This document shows positions 49,641 to 62,418 of a DNA stretch of 64,000 nt, one piece after another. The notes under the pieces are model-generated. The model ran no database searches. It saw nothing but the letters and a program-made list of their open reading frames with translations, and was not told the DNA's origin. The DNA lies in contig NC_073302.1 of assembly GCF_027595985.1 (NCBI RefSeq), positions 399,635,310 to 399,699,309 on the forward strand. The letters are read 5' to 3'. The DNA comes from Sorex araneus (Eukaryota > Chordata > Mammalia > Eulipotyphla > Soricidae). Within the stretch, counting starts at the first letter, position 1. Each line of letters starts with the position of its first letter. The translations under genes were made by a program, and so were the position numbers.

Positions 49641-50256
49641 TTTTGAAAATAAATTTTGGAGAAATGCTGTCATACACAAAACATTTAATTTTAGTCTTCT
49701 GGAAAACTCAACTACACAAACTTGAGTATGAAATTAGTGAATGACAAACTCTAACAAAAAATGTACTTTATTAAAAATACTATGAAGGGAATTAGAGTAC
49801 TATAAATTACATATATTTGACAGTAATTTGCCAAAACTTGAACGGCGAGTTTCTTTTTAACAGTGTTTTTTAAATTTTTGAACAGGTACCAATTTTTAAA
49901 ATAATTTCAGGAAGTCTGCTTTATTATCATTACTATATTCAAGCATTAGCAAATTCTACTACACAGCATATACTTTAAAAGTCTCATATGAGAATTAATC
50001 ACTGCAACAATTTTTAATAAAACTAAAAAAGAAAAGACTAAACTGTTTAAAAAAACAATATGGGATGTTGTATCTGCAGACCAAAAACAGATAAATCATA
50101 CCATTTATCAAATTTTAGTAGATTGTTTCTGGGTTTATTTTTTGTATTTTTGACATGGAGAAAGTAATAACTTTTTTAAAAAGCCTCAGGTGATCTGTAC
50201 ACATTCTTGTGAAAAGATTTTATTTGTAAAGAAATAAAAAGTCTCCTGTAAATACT

Positions 50257-50281
50257 ACATATATATATATATATATATATC
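50257..50281. repeat. (AT)n microsatellite
   Basis: A pure AT run in intron 5. Confidence 0.9.
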
Positions 50282-50418
50282 ACAAATAGATTACAATTTA
50301 TCTGCTAATTTCATGGTATTAAAAAAGTAAATTCTGGGAAAAGCATGAGATTAAAATTAAAAACATCGTCATAAAGAATTAAATATACCATGTTATTTCT
50401 AACACATGTTTCTGTACT

Positions 50419-51585
50419 TGTAGGATTATACTGGTTTGTCCTTTATGCCTTGTCACAGGGGACCTTAGGTTTATTGGGTTGCTCCCATCATAGTGCCCCC
50501 TTTCCTCTCTATTTACTTATAACTTCTTTCTTTGTGCTCTATCTGTGAATCACCTTTATCTCTTAATCAGACGCTGTTAACTTGTAAATATTGTTTTTCT
50601 CTTCTCTTTAATGTCCTTTGCATGATTGGTTACTTCAGAGCAATGTCCTTTTTCTATGGACACAGGAAGGCAGTTAAAAAGACAAGCCTGTCACTTGGGC
50701 GTTAATTGACTCCAGATGATATTCACTCCTGGGCTTCTGTTCTCTTGACTTAAGCCTCAGTTGCCCTTACTTCCCAGCACCCCCAAAAGCAGGGTCCTGA
50801 CCAGGGACTGGATGGATCCAGGACAAGCTGTGAGCTAACCCGGTATCAAAATGGGCCAGGCCAGAAGTGCCATAATACTTAACTATAAGTTAAGAGCATG
50901 GACATGGACAAAATCTTTCATGCTCCAAAAAGTAATAACTGGATTAGGACCCTTCTAGGGTTAGGAAAGATTAATCTGGCCTGAGCACCGTAGTCTGAGA
51001 TCTATAGTAAGATGTCCTCAGGAGAGCCACCCTACAAGCTTCAAGTATCTCTTACTGTGTCCATACAAAATAACTAATATTAAAAAGCAGAATTAAGGTG
51101 CTAATTAAGACGTTAATTAAGTTATTGGACTAAAGAGAGGAGAAACACCTTTAGGTGGTATTTCCACCCTTGAGCCAGATGGGCAATCAGGAAGGGCTTT
51201 TGATATACTGATTGTGCTACCAGGTGAGGTGTGGTGACTACCCGAAGTGCAGGGAGTTGGTGAGAGACTCGAGAGAGACCAGGGCAGCAAGATGGAGTGT
51301 GGAGAGACTAGCAAGGGGGACAGAGAGAGAAGAACATGGGGAAGAATGCAGGAGCAGGCGCGTGAAGAGACGAGAGACACCGGAGAGATGAGCGTGATAG
51401 ACTGGAAGAGAAGGGAATGAGGGCAGAGTGAGATGAGAATGAGGAATTTAGTGAGACTGGAACAGGCCGGTGGGAAGGATGGAATAAACAGCAACTGATC
51501 ATGAACCAGCCTGGCCCCCTCATTATCCTCCTTTGACTGAACATGGCATCAGTTGCCCTGTGTGGGGAAGCGACCCGAGACCACA
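50419..51585 (+). mobile_element. LTR-like element, copy 1
   Basis: Starts TGTAGGATTA and ends ACCCGAGACCACA, a TG...CA pattern, with an AATAAA at 51483-51488 about 100 bp before the end. Its first 680 bp or so match the opposite-strand copy at 57,412-58,189 (GGTTTATTGGGTTGCTCCC, CTGTTAACTTGTAAATA, AATCTGGCCTGAGCAC). I see no gag, pol or env, so it would be a solo LTR. No target duplication was found, and the 3' boundary is the less certain one. Family unnamed. Confidence 0.6.
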
Positions 51586-51661
51586 GAGAAAGAGGAGAGA
51601 GGAGAGAGGGAGAGGAGAGAGAGAGGGGGAGAGAGAGATAGAGATAGAGAGAGAGAGAGAG
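51586..51661. repeat. GA-rich simple repeat
   Basis: GAGA/GGAGA units, continuing from the end of the LTR-like element. Confidence 0.9.
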
Positions 51662-52169
51662 TTTTATAGGAAAAACCAAAATTTATCAATTAAAAAGTAC
51701 ATTTGGTTGTAGGTAAGCAGAGATTTTTCCTCATTATCATGAATCTAGTAATTATGGAAATAACAGAAAAGTAGAATGGCAAACAAATATGCAATCTTTG
51801 TAGTTATGTAAATATGAATTCAATGCAATGAACTTTCTTGAGCTTGGTTGACTGTAAAATAAGACAAGAGGACTCAACTCCAAGAATCCTCCTATTTCTA
51901 AATGCTGTAAGCATGTATTATATAAAAATACATAGTAATAATCAGTAGACTGTTGATTTTAAAACTAATCCTTCTCTTTTAACATTTCTATAAGTTAGTA
52001 TATGTTCTATCCATCTAACTTTTGTCACTTACAGTTAGATGACAAAACTTCCCTAAAATATATAATATCATAATAGCATTTACTCTTAAAATGCAAAGCC
52101 AAATAAGCGTTTTTAGGAAAAATCACAGTGAAAAAATAATAGAAAAAGAGTTTCCCTGGCTATTTTTTT

Positions 52170-52535
52170 CTTTTTTTAGGGAATAAGATTTTGGCCACAC
52201 CCTCTTGTAATAAGGGTTATTCCAGGATCTGTGCTCAACGCCTACTCCTGGTGGTCCTTGGGGGATCATATGTGTTGCTGAGATTGCATTGCATGTGGGC
52301 TGCCCACATGCATTGCAAGCATTCCGTTGTTGCTTTTTTGGGTCACCCCTGGCAATGCTCAGGAGTTACTCCTGGCTCTGCACTCAGGAATTACTCCTGG
52401 CGGTGCTTGGGAGACTATATGGGATGCTGGGAAACGAACCGGGTCGGCCACGTGCAAGGCAAATGCCCTACCCGCTGTGCCATCGCTCCAGCCCCCACTG
52501 CACGCATTTCATCCCTGTACTGTTTCTCCAGCCTT
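52170..52535 (-). mobile_element. Old SINE interrupted by a younger SINE
   Basis: The outer reverse-oriented relic appears as TTTTGGCCACACCCTCTTGT before 52,324 and as CTGTTTCTCCAGCC after 52,496. The inner element is described in the next entry. Confidence 0.7.
52324..52496 (-). mobile_element. Type A shrew SINE nested in a SINE
   Basis: Well-preserved reverse copy, GCTTTTTTGGGTCACCCCTG to CATCGCTCCAGCCCC. Flanks ATTGCAAGCATT and ACTGCACGCATT agree at 10 of 12 positions and look like a decayed target duplication. Confidence 0.9.
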
Positions 52536-52729
52536 GGGTAAATTCTTCCTTAATAAAAATATAAATGATTTTCCAAAGAATTTCCTCCTTTACCCCCAAA
52601 TTCTTTTGTACAATAATCTAAGAAAAAAATTAGAATTTCCAACTCCCAAATTTTAACTTTGTTAGCATGACATTTATCCCATTAATGTATTTGTCTTTAA
52701 ATTGATATATCTTATTTTAAAAATACTCA

Positions 52730-52870
<141 letters not shown>

Positions 52871-53821
52871 TCATCAAAGCAATATGCTCATAGTTAATAA
52901 GCCAACACAGATCAATAAGCCAACACAGATCATTTAAAGCAAAGACTAAACATTTTGATTCATGCAATAGCATAAATTTACCAGGAATTTTTTTAAAAAA
53001 ATGTGTACTAATATAATTTAACCAATTTGTTTTCATTACTTACATGTTAATTTCAACTAAAATGAACATGTTTTATACTTCTCCAGCCATGAAGCTCTTT
53101 TAGCTTTTTAAAATGTAAGTACTTGTTATTAGGAACAGTAATTAGTAATTCTATTTCTTGGGCAAGAAAACAAATAATAATTACTGAATGTCACTCAAAC
53201 TAAATACATACCAGGATTTGCGTTTTAAATTTCTTTACTAATTTTTTTTCTGATGTTGCTCGGTGGGTACATTTCAGAAATTACACCTTTGTTGAGTGTT
53301 TAGAAGTCCCAGTTAATGAGCAATAGGAAAAACCCCTCTGGTCAAAGATTAAATTTGATGTTACTTTTCAATCAATAATTATCTATTATTTTAAGATATG
53401 AACAATGGTATAGAAATAGTCCCTTACTATTATATTTTACTGCCTCTCTCAAATCCCTATTCACTGTATTTTATTTCTCAATGGTCTTATTTACTCATTC
53501 AACTGTATATGGTGCCATGTTGATATATAAAGTCAGTGGTTTGAATATCATGCAATTTTTGATTTCACACACTATTTTGTGTCAATATTACATGGTAGTC
53601 AGTGGCATCATGGAAAACCTACATGTGAAATGCATAAATAAGAATTTCTGGATAGTCTGGTTACAACTAGAAATCTAAAAGATGCAATGGAAGAAAATTA
53701 AATATCACTTCCTCAAGAGAAGCAGCAAATAAAGTAGCATGGAAACAGAAATAGTTCTATTTTGTTTCTCAGACCCTCAAATGGCTACTCTCATCGACTA
53801 TGTGCAACTTTAAAATAGGTG

Positions 53822-53910
53822 TCAGGAGACCAAACATGTAGCTCAGCAGTAGAGCATTTGCCTTGCATGTGTGAGCCCTGGTTCAATCACCATCACTGCA
53901 TAATAAAAAG
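53822..53910 (+). mobile_element. tRNA-Ala-like (ID-like) element
   Basis: ATGTAGCTCAGCAGTAGAGC is a near-perfect tRNA A-box, followed by ATTTGCCTTGCATGTGTGAG and a B-box-like CTGGTTCAATCACC, then an A-rich end. It follows tRNA-Ala and rodent ID elements closely by eye and differs from the surrounding shrew SINEs, whose A-box region reads GATAGCACAGCGG. With its damaged B-box and anticodon arm it is not a working tRNA gene. Confidence 0.65.
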
Positions 53911-54086
53911 GCGGGACGTAGTCAATGAACCCGATAAAATCAGCTTAATGTGGAAGGCATCATTCCACTTTCTGTAATACTTGAGGGGAACCACGAAAGA
54001 TAACTTAGAAAATAGAATCCAGGCTGCCATTAGGCACCAATTATTGTAATTCACATGAGTCTTGTCTTCTAAACTTGTTTTTTGGG

Positions 54087-54262
54087 AGTTGGAGAGATAG
54101 TACTGTAGGTAGGGCGCTTGCATTGCAGGCTCACTGACCTGGGTTCCAGTTTCTGGGATCCCATATGGTCTCTGAGCATGCCAGGGGGAACTGCTTAGTG
54201 CAGAGTCAGGAATAAACCCTGAGCAACTGCTGGGCGTGGCCCCCAAACCAAAACCCATCAAA
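54087..54262 (+). mobile_element. Type A SINE, moderately diverged
   Basis: Forward copy: GGAGTTGGAGAGATAGTACT, CCTGGGTTCCAGTTTCTGG, GATCCCATATGGTCTCTGAG and CTGCTGGGCGTGGCCCC. Confidence 0.85.
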
Positions 54263-54667
54263 CCAAGAAATCCTGTTTTTCAGCCATTTGGGAGAGGGAG
54301 ATGCAAACAAAAGGAGCTCATGAATATTTCATGTTGGCCATGTGGTTGGAAAGTTACCTAAACACTGAGCTAATAACCAAAAATATATTATACCATTAAT
54401 ATATGACTGGAATTGATCCTAGACCACTTGGAGAGACCATAACATGTCACACTAATGATAATCCCACAGTTTTATCTGTTTCTTAAGAAAATGTGATCAT
54501 ATAAATAGAACAGACTGTGGAAAGATTTTGTGTTTGAAAATGTAATCTATTATTCAAAATGTGCTTATGCTGACACATTTATTTACTTAGAGCTTCTCTA
54601 GTTATAATAATCATTACAAATGCACATTTATGTATTTTTTTCTTGCTCTTATTTATTAATGTTTAAA

Positions 54668-54850
54668 TAGGGGTCACACCCAGAAGATCTGGGTAAGGAA
54701 CAGAAGATAATCCTGGAGCTACTAGAAGCCAGTGCTGTGGTGTCTTGAAGTCACTAGGGCCACAGCCCATCTTGCAGGGGTTGGGGCAGGCAGTGCTAGG
54801 ATCAATCTAAAGACCTCTTCTTTCTAAGCATGTGATCTTCCACTTAGAGG
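54668..54850 (-). mobile_element. SINE relic
   Basis: A weak reverse-oriented match: GGGGTCACACCCAG, TAATCCTGGAGCTACTAG and GTGCTAGGATCAATC. Confidence 0.45.
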
Positions 54851-56934
54851 TCATCTCATAGTCCGGAAAAAATACACATTTATAGTTCAACAAACTAACA
54901 AAAAAAGAAGTTAGGTACCGTGGAACAATTTCAACTGTTAAAATATCACCAACGCCAGGTTTATAATGACAATTAGTCTTAATAGACAACTTGACAGTAT
55001 TCACCATCTCCAACCAAGAACTCAGAACTCAAGATAGTCTCAATCACGATGGAGAAAAAAGAATTCTGAATTACTAATACACAATCATAGGGAGCTAAGG
55101 TGACAGTTTTTTCAATGAATATCTGAGCACTGGGAACAGGAGAAGGGCTCTTAAGCAGCAGATTCAAGGGATTCAGGAAGTCGCCCAAAATACAATCTAC
55201 TGTCCTTGAGAAGCATCCTGTAATGGCAGGGATACAGCCCTTAGTTGGGCTCAGCACAGAACAGCTTCTGACCCGAGCAGTGATTTCCATTTAGGTCTCT
55301 CTGACGGTGCCAAAGTAAACAATTTGGTCTGAGATGTGTTCTTGCTCTAAGTCATCTTTCTAAACTTTATCCCTTAAAAAGTTTGGCTTATTAGTTCATT
55401 AATTATTAACACAGGGCATATTAAATGACGACTATCTTAGACACTGGAACTACAATGTTGAATCAAACAAAGCTTTCTGCATTTATGGTATAGTACAGTG
55501 GCAGAGATAGGAAAAAATAAACCAACAGCCTCAATGTAACTATGAATCAAATTACTTGACAATAAATGTAAATTTGTGAGTAGTATAAAACAAAGCATTC
55601 TCTCACGAATATATAAAGTGAGAATAAAATGACCTATTCAATAATTCAAGGAATAATTTTGTAGCACAGGTCATGACACCAGATGAGCAACATGTTTAGG
55701 ATTAAATAAAAATATAAAAAATATATGTAATATATGTATTTATATATTTATAAATAGAACATTATAAAACTCCTATGGAGTGTACTCTAACATGACCTTT
55801 CCTCAAACTAAATAATTCATTTTATTAAGTATGAGGACAAAACTAACAAACATTAGTTCACTTTTCTTTATGACAATGTGCACATTTTTACCAAGATGAT
55901 TTAATATCAGTCATATTCCAATTAATTCTCACTCTGTGTTAAGCACATCTTGGTCTAGATAGTACTAGAATAATCTTGGAACCTGAGTGCACAGCACATA
56001 TATTAATACCAGTTAATGCTACTTATATATGATATTCATGATAATATATACTAAGCTCTGAAAACAGATACTTGACTTTTTTAAAACTTGTGAAGCATAA
56101 ATCAGAACATTTCATCATTAGATTGTATTACAATTTGCTTTACACACTGTATGAGACTACCACCTGTAAAAACAGGGCACAATTTTTATTCCCAAAAAAC
56201 CTGTACTTACATATGTGCAAAATATCAACACACACAATTTACAATTTCCTAGTACATAAATATTTTCTCAAGCGAGAAAGAGTTTGGTCTCATAAGCAGC
56301 CCTTTATTTATTTATTTTTTCTGCAACTTGTTAGGTATCGAAGTCACACAGGAAAATATGAGTCAATTAAACATAGCAATATTCTGTTATCACATTCCAT
56401 AATTATTTCCTGGTTCCCCTTTTTATTATAAAACTTGTCATGAAATTCTAAGCAGAAAACATTGTCTTATTCATAAGCAGCCCTTTACAGAAGCATGTTT
56501 CACTAGACAAGTTAACTCTTTTCACAACCAGTATATTGAAAAGATTCCAATCAGTTATCCTCTCCATCAGCGAGTCCCCTTTGGCTAGTGCCAGGCTGAT
56601 GAGAGATAAGTCTAAATTTAGGGTGAACTCAGAAAAGTCACAATTATTTTCATTATTTTCTTGGAAATATACTAGAAACAGACATATTCTGCATAATTCA
56701 ATTACAGTTACATAAGTACAATCCTTCGAGGTAGTTGTGGACACAAAACAACAGCACTGCTGTCTACAAACACTGACCAAAAATGAGACCAAGTTTTCAA
56801 ATATTGTCATTCTAAACATCCAGAGTTGTATAAGAATGTGTCAGCCAACTCTGCAGCAAAAATTGACTTGGAGGTATATTTGACTTGCAAGTAATTATTC
56901 TTGATAGTTTAGTTCTGAAGTTCTGATTACTTAC

Positions 56935-57110
<176 letters not shown>

Positions 57111-57135
57111 TTAACAAAAAAGTAAAAAGAAAGAC

Positions 57136-57411
57136 ATTACAGATTGAAGTAGAAAGGGAAATTGTAAAAAAGCATAATAGTGAATTTCCTTTTTTTACTG
57201 GTGCCATAAGTTCTACTTCTCCAACACACAGATTTAAAAGAAAAAAGAAAAAGTCTTAACCAAAAGAATATAACCTTAAAACATGAGTTCCTGTTTTGTG
57301 GTACTCGGAATATCTTAACACAACACAAGGAAGGCTAAGGATGACCACACATACAGCTGAGAAAGGAGGCATACCAACCAGTTACCCACAGCAAGTCTGC
57401 TGTACACCAAA
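57136..57411. repeat. 276-bp direct repeat, copy 1
   Basis: Starts ATTACAGATTGAAGTAGAAA and ends CTGTACACCAAA; repeated at 58,190-58,465 with about six mismatches seen. It lies 44 bp upstream of exon 4 in gene orientation. Confidence 0.97.
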
Positions 57412-58189
57412 AAACACTCAGATTTACATACCAAAGACTGGGCTGGGCTGCCACATGAAATCTACATTGTCAATTACAAACTAAGCAGCACCTGAAATCT
57501 ACATCCCAAAGACTAGGCTGGGCTAGAGCCTGGAATCTACAATGTAACAATTCAAGCTTTCAGCAGGACCCATCAATGATAAAATCCCATGGTTGTGTTT
57601 CTCTTCTCCTTGTCCAACAAACATATGAGTTTTGTATGGGCATAGCAAGAGACGTATTAAACTTTTAGAATTGCTCTCCTGGGGTCATCTCAATCTCAGA
57701 CTACAGTGCTCAGGCCAGATTAGTCTTTCCTATCCCTAGCAGGGTCCTAGTCTCATCATTACTTTAAGATCATGACAGCACTGGTCCATGATCAGACTCT
57801 TAACTTACAGTTAAGAAGGAGACACTTTGGCCAGGCCCATCTCGATGCCAGGGTAGTACATAACTTACCGCTTGCCCTGAGTCCGTCTTGTCCCATGTCG
57901 GGACCCTGCTTTGGGGATGCTAGGAAGTAAGGGCAGCTGAGGCTACAGTCAAGAAAGCAGATGCCCGGGAATTAATAATATTCAAGGCCAATTAAATGTC
58001 TTTCTTTGTCCATACAAAAAGGACTTGCTCTGAATAAACTATGCAAAGGATTCAAGGAAAAGAGAAAAACATTATTTACAAGTTAACAGAACACTAAGAA
58101 AGAAGGTACAAATAAACACAGAGGAATGGGAGCACTGTGACGGGAGCAACCCAATAAACCTAAACTACCTGAAGCTATGTAATCCTACA
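57412..58189 (-). mobile_element. LTR-like element, copy 2
   Basis: On the minus strand it starts TGTAGGATTA at 58,189 and follows copy 1 of the family (50,419) through GGTTTATTGGGTTGCTCCC, CTGTTAACTTGTAAATA, CAGCTGCCCTTACTTCC and AATCTGGCCTGAGCAC. The far end is different: two units of about 75 bp sharing CCAAAGACT(G/A)GGCTGGGCT at about 57,431 and 57,506. Sense to GNAI1; no protein-coding remnant. Confidence 0.65.
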
Positions 58190-58465
58190 ATTACAGATTG
58201 AAGTAGAAAGGGAAATTGTAAAAAAGCATAAAAGTGAATTTCCTTTTTTTACTGGTGCCATAAGTTCTACTTCTCCAACACACAGATTTAAAAGAAAAAA
58301 GAAAAAGTCTTAACCAAAAGAATATAACCTTAAAACATGACTTCATGTTTTGTGGTACTTGGAATATCTTAACACAACACAAGGAAGGCTAAGGATGACC
58401 ACACGTATAGCTGAGAAAGGAGGCATACCAACCAGTTACCCACAGCAAGTCTGCTGTACACCAAA
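58190..58465. repeat. 276-bp direct repeat, copy 2
   Basis: Same orientation as copy 1, offset 1,054 bp. Together the copies bracket the LTR-like element exactly. Confidence 0.97.
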
Positions 58466-59284
58466 GGTGGTCACTTTTGAAAAAAAGCAGAACAAAGGTC
58501 TTGTTCTTCCCACCTCATAATATTTCTAATTTAAGAATTTTATATACATCATTTAAAAATTACTTTCAAATAGAGTATAACTGAGTTGCTCATTTTCTGA
58601 TATAATATAGAAAACCAAAAAAGTATAAGGAAGAGAGAAATCAATGTGGGATAAGCAAGTATTATCCCACAGAATAGTCTGATATTTTTAAAGAGATCTT
58701 AAAGTTCACTTTAAAACCACTTTAAAATTTTTCTATAAAAATTTTATTTTTTTATATTAAAAAAAAATCAATGGGCTAAGACACTAGGGTAGGTGTTTGC
58801 TAACTCAGGCACAGAAAATAAAAGCAGCAAAACCTTGGAGTAGAAACACTCACGATGCCTAGATAAGATAGCAACAAAACATTTTTAACAAAGGAAAACA
58901 ATATGTGAGTTTAAGTTTTGCCTAACAGTAATTGTGTAAGCTTATATATTTATATTTAAAGCTATACTGACTTATAGGTAATCAACCACCTGGGGTCAGT
59001 TTTGTCCAAAAGAAACATAACATAATCTACTGACATACAACTGGTAGAAGAGGCCCTTTTCTAAAAGTTCAAGAAAAGTATGATTTTTATATTTTATTTA
59101 ACTATACAGGGAATATCATATTGCTATGCAACTAGAATTGTTAATAAGATTCCATATTAAGTTTTTATACATGCTGTTCAAATTTTGGTGTCTTATTCAC
59201 ATAATCCATCTCGATTTAGTCTAGACCTTTCAAATACTTAACAGCCACATGTTATAGCTGCTATAATGCTAAATAAAATAAAAA

Positions 59285-59475
59285 TTAGGCCAGGGAGATA
59301 ATACAGAGGGTAACATGCTATTTGCCGTGCACATGGTTGACCGGAGTTCTATCCCTGACAAAACATATGGTCCCCTAAAAACCACAAAGAATGATTCCTG
59401 AGCACTGACTCAAGAGTAAGCCATGAATATATCTGGATGTGATCCAATCTCCCTCCCTTCCAAAATAAAATAAAA
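59285..59475 (+). mobile_element. Type A SINE, diverged
   Basis: Forward copy: GGCCAGGGAGATAATACAGA, GACCGGAGTTCTATCCCTG, CATATGGTCCCCTAAAAACC, A-rich end. Confidence 0.7.
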
Positions 59476-60570
59476 TTATTCTTGAATTCAAAATATAGTT
59501 GAGTCAGAAATAGGGGAGACATGAAACTACTATCCATCAGAGATTCTCTTTGGCCTAAGATTTGCAACTTTATGTGAACTGGTAAACAACTCAACTTTTA
59601 CTCAAAGGGCTCTTTTCCAAAGTATTAAGTTATATACAAAGTAATAGTATATATTATAATAAGGAGTTTAGAAGAGAAGCATTTGGTGACAAGGCTAGCA
59701 AAGAATATTAGCTAACAACATAAGCTCACTGGTTGCCAATTTGTGAAACATTTTTTTTTTCCAGATGGAACTCATCATAGAAAATGATTAAGTCTCTCAG
59801 CATGGGAACATATTACCAAGCATGCTTTTCTTTCTAGTAAATCACAAGAGAAATGCATGCAAATGACATCTGTAAATATCCTTATTAACACCCAACATAG
59901 CATGGTTTCGAGACATTATAATTAATTTATCATTTTCTAGTAAGCAATTATTCAGCTTTCCAAATAACTATCAAAGACAAAAGTCTAAATTTGTTCATTT
60001 TTATTGAGCAAATTCAAACTTTGTAGAAAAGCACTTTCCATCTGTGGGTTTTAAAGTGAACTTTTATTATACCATCATACAATTTCAATAGAGAATTACA
60101 TCCCTTTTATGGGACATAAGATCACATTTTCTTCAAACCTTCTAGAAGCATGGAAAAAAAAGGACACAAAACGTTTTGTAATCAGGATCTACGAATTTCC
60201 GTCTCTGTGTGACATTTAAAAATGACTGTTCTTCACAAAATGTAAATTAGTCTCTTCTTGAAAACTTAATTGGAATAAATGTTATCCACAGAATAGATAT
60301 CTCTATATAGTTTCAAGGAAACACATTTGAGCAGAAAAGTGATTTAGGAAAGTGATCTACCTAGTTTTGTTTTATATAAAACAAATCTGAGGCACAAAGA
60401 GGCAAATTAGTTTATTTGAAATCCCTTTGCGTTAGTCACAATCATAAATACTAGCCAATAATTTGCATGCAGCCACTGCCAGTGACAGGAGAAAATTTAA
60501 ATTTTCATGACAACAGTCTGTCCTATCTTGCCATGGAAGGGGGTGTGCACGTAGAGACATAAACATGAGG

Positions 60571-60738
60571 ACTTGAGACACAGCATGGCGAGTAGGGAGC
60601 TTGCTTGCCTTGCATGTGGCCAATCTAGAGTAAATCCCCAGTACCACACGGTCCCTGACAGGATCCCTGAGTAGAGAGCGAGGAGTAATCTCTGAGCAAC
60701 CCTGGGTGTGATTCAAAAGTTTTCTTAAAAAAAAGAAC
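60571..60738 (+). mobile_element. Type A SINE, diverged
   Basis: Forward copy: CTTGCCTTGCATGTGGCCAA, AAATCCCCAGTACCACACGG, GCAACCCTGGGTGTGATTC and an A-rich end. Confidence 0.75.
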
Positions 60739-61816
60739 ACTAAACACAAGTGCACTGTATGCGTGACATAGGGTAAAAGAGATAGGTGACTCATTACAGA
60801 AGAAAATGCTGGAAATTTAATCAGAAGAGATATAGTTGAGGAAAGCCTCTTGCCATAACTCTTGTGGAGACAGAAAGAAAATAAATGTCATTTGTTAGGC
60901 TATTAATTGCTGGAAGAAAAAAAATCTTGGACACAGGCAAATTAATATATTTGCAAATTACGAAGTGGTAAATGATAATGAGATGATTTAGAGAATGCTA
61001 AGTTCCAGTTCATTCAACCGCGTGCTGTGGAACCCAGAGAGGATATATAAAATGCTACAGCACTAAGAGACATAGAAGCTCTTATTTTCCCACAGAGAAT
61101 ACCTGGACATTGTCCTTAAACGATTCTTTTTTTTTTAAGGAGTTATTTATGAGAATTTAGAAGAGACTGTCCAGGATGAGGAAGAGAACTTAGAAGAGAA
61201 CTACCCAGGAAGAGGAAGAGACTACATGATTACTAGAAAAGAATTAGGCAAAAATAATGAGTTAAATTAAGAGTTAAACAAATGACGCTAGAAAGTACTT
61301 CTAAATAGTAGTCCCTAATTACAAGGATAGAATAATACGATAAAGAGCGCAAAACCAGTGATCCCTTGAATTCTGGAACACAGTAATAATCTACTGATGT
61401 CATGGGTACTATAAATGTGGAAATTCTTACTCAGCACAAAAAAATGGGAACTGCTTATGTACTTACATGTATTTAGTCTACCACACACCCAGAGTATACA
61501 TTTACTCCTCCAAATCTAACAAAGCTGTACTGTTTTCCCTAAGGCTAGTATATCTTTAAGGAAATTCTAAGAACTTCAGTGGAGTCATCTCTACAACTCA
61601 TGGTGCCTATCTCAGACATGAAATACCTACTTTTGAGACACAAGCATTTATTTATTGTCTAAACATACAACGTAATCAAACTAAAAATAAGCCAAGCAGG
61701 AGAACAAGAAGTAATTTAACTTTTACCCCAAAACATTACATAAAAGGACAAAAGCTTAAGAAGGAAATAATCCATGTTATATTTAGTTAACAATTTTTTT
61801 GACAAAACTGAAGCAA

Positions 61817-61990
61817 AGGGCTGGAGAGAGAATAGAGCTTCAATGCACTAACTTGCATATGGCTGTCCACGTTCAATCCCTAGCATCACCTGACTCTCCC
61901 AGCACCTCCAGAAATAACCCCCAGGCGGAAAGCAAGGAGAAGCCACCTAGTAGAGGTGTGGCTCAAAAGCTCTCGAAAAGAAATAAATTA
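61817..61990 (+). mobile_element. Type A SINE, diverged
   Basis: Forward copy: GGGCTGGAGAGAGAATAGAG, ACGTTCAATCCCTAGCATC, AGAGGTGTGGCTCAAAAGC. Confidence 0.75.
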
Positions 61991-62231
61991 AATGGCAATA
62001 AGCATGAGTTTCACTATGTCAAGAACATTTTGGTTACATCTGTTTTACAAATAGAACTCTGCTTTATGCTTGTTTATGCTGGTTTATGCATAAATAAGAA
62101 CTTTATGCTTATTTCTGATAATCAGTAACTGAGGAGAAAATATTAGAGGTGCACAGTACATTTCAAATGAGTGTTAATCCTCTACCCTCATATTACCCTG
62201 AACACACTCGACCTTGTCAAATGAGTGTTAA

Positions 62232-62418
62232 GGGACTAGAGAGGGAATGCATGGGTTAAGGCACCTGATTTGCATGTGGCTGACCCCAGTTCTACCTCCA
62301 ACACCACCTTTGATCTCCAGAATATTTCCAGGAGTGATTCCTGAACATAAAACCAGGAGTAAGCCTTGCATACTGCTGGGCATGGCGTGTCCACCCCCCT
62401 GCAACTCCCAGAAAAAGA
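62232..62418 (+). mobile_element. Type A SINE, diverged
   Basis: Forward copy: GACTAGAGAGGGAATGCATG, TTTGCATGTGGCTGACCCC, AGGAGTGATTCCTGAACATA, CTGCTGGGCATGGCG. The sequence TCAAATGAGTGTTAA occurs just before it at 62,217-62,231 and again at 62,164-62,178. Confidence 0.75.

Noticed and set aside
51117-51679. Two frames of about 125 codons on the minus strand
   Set aside because: Ser/Leu/Pro-rich translations of the purine-rich end of the LTR-like element.
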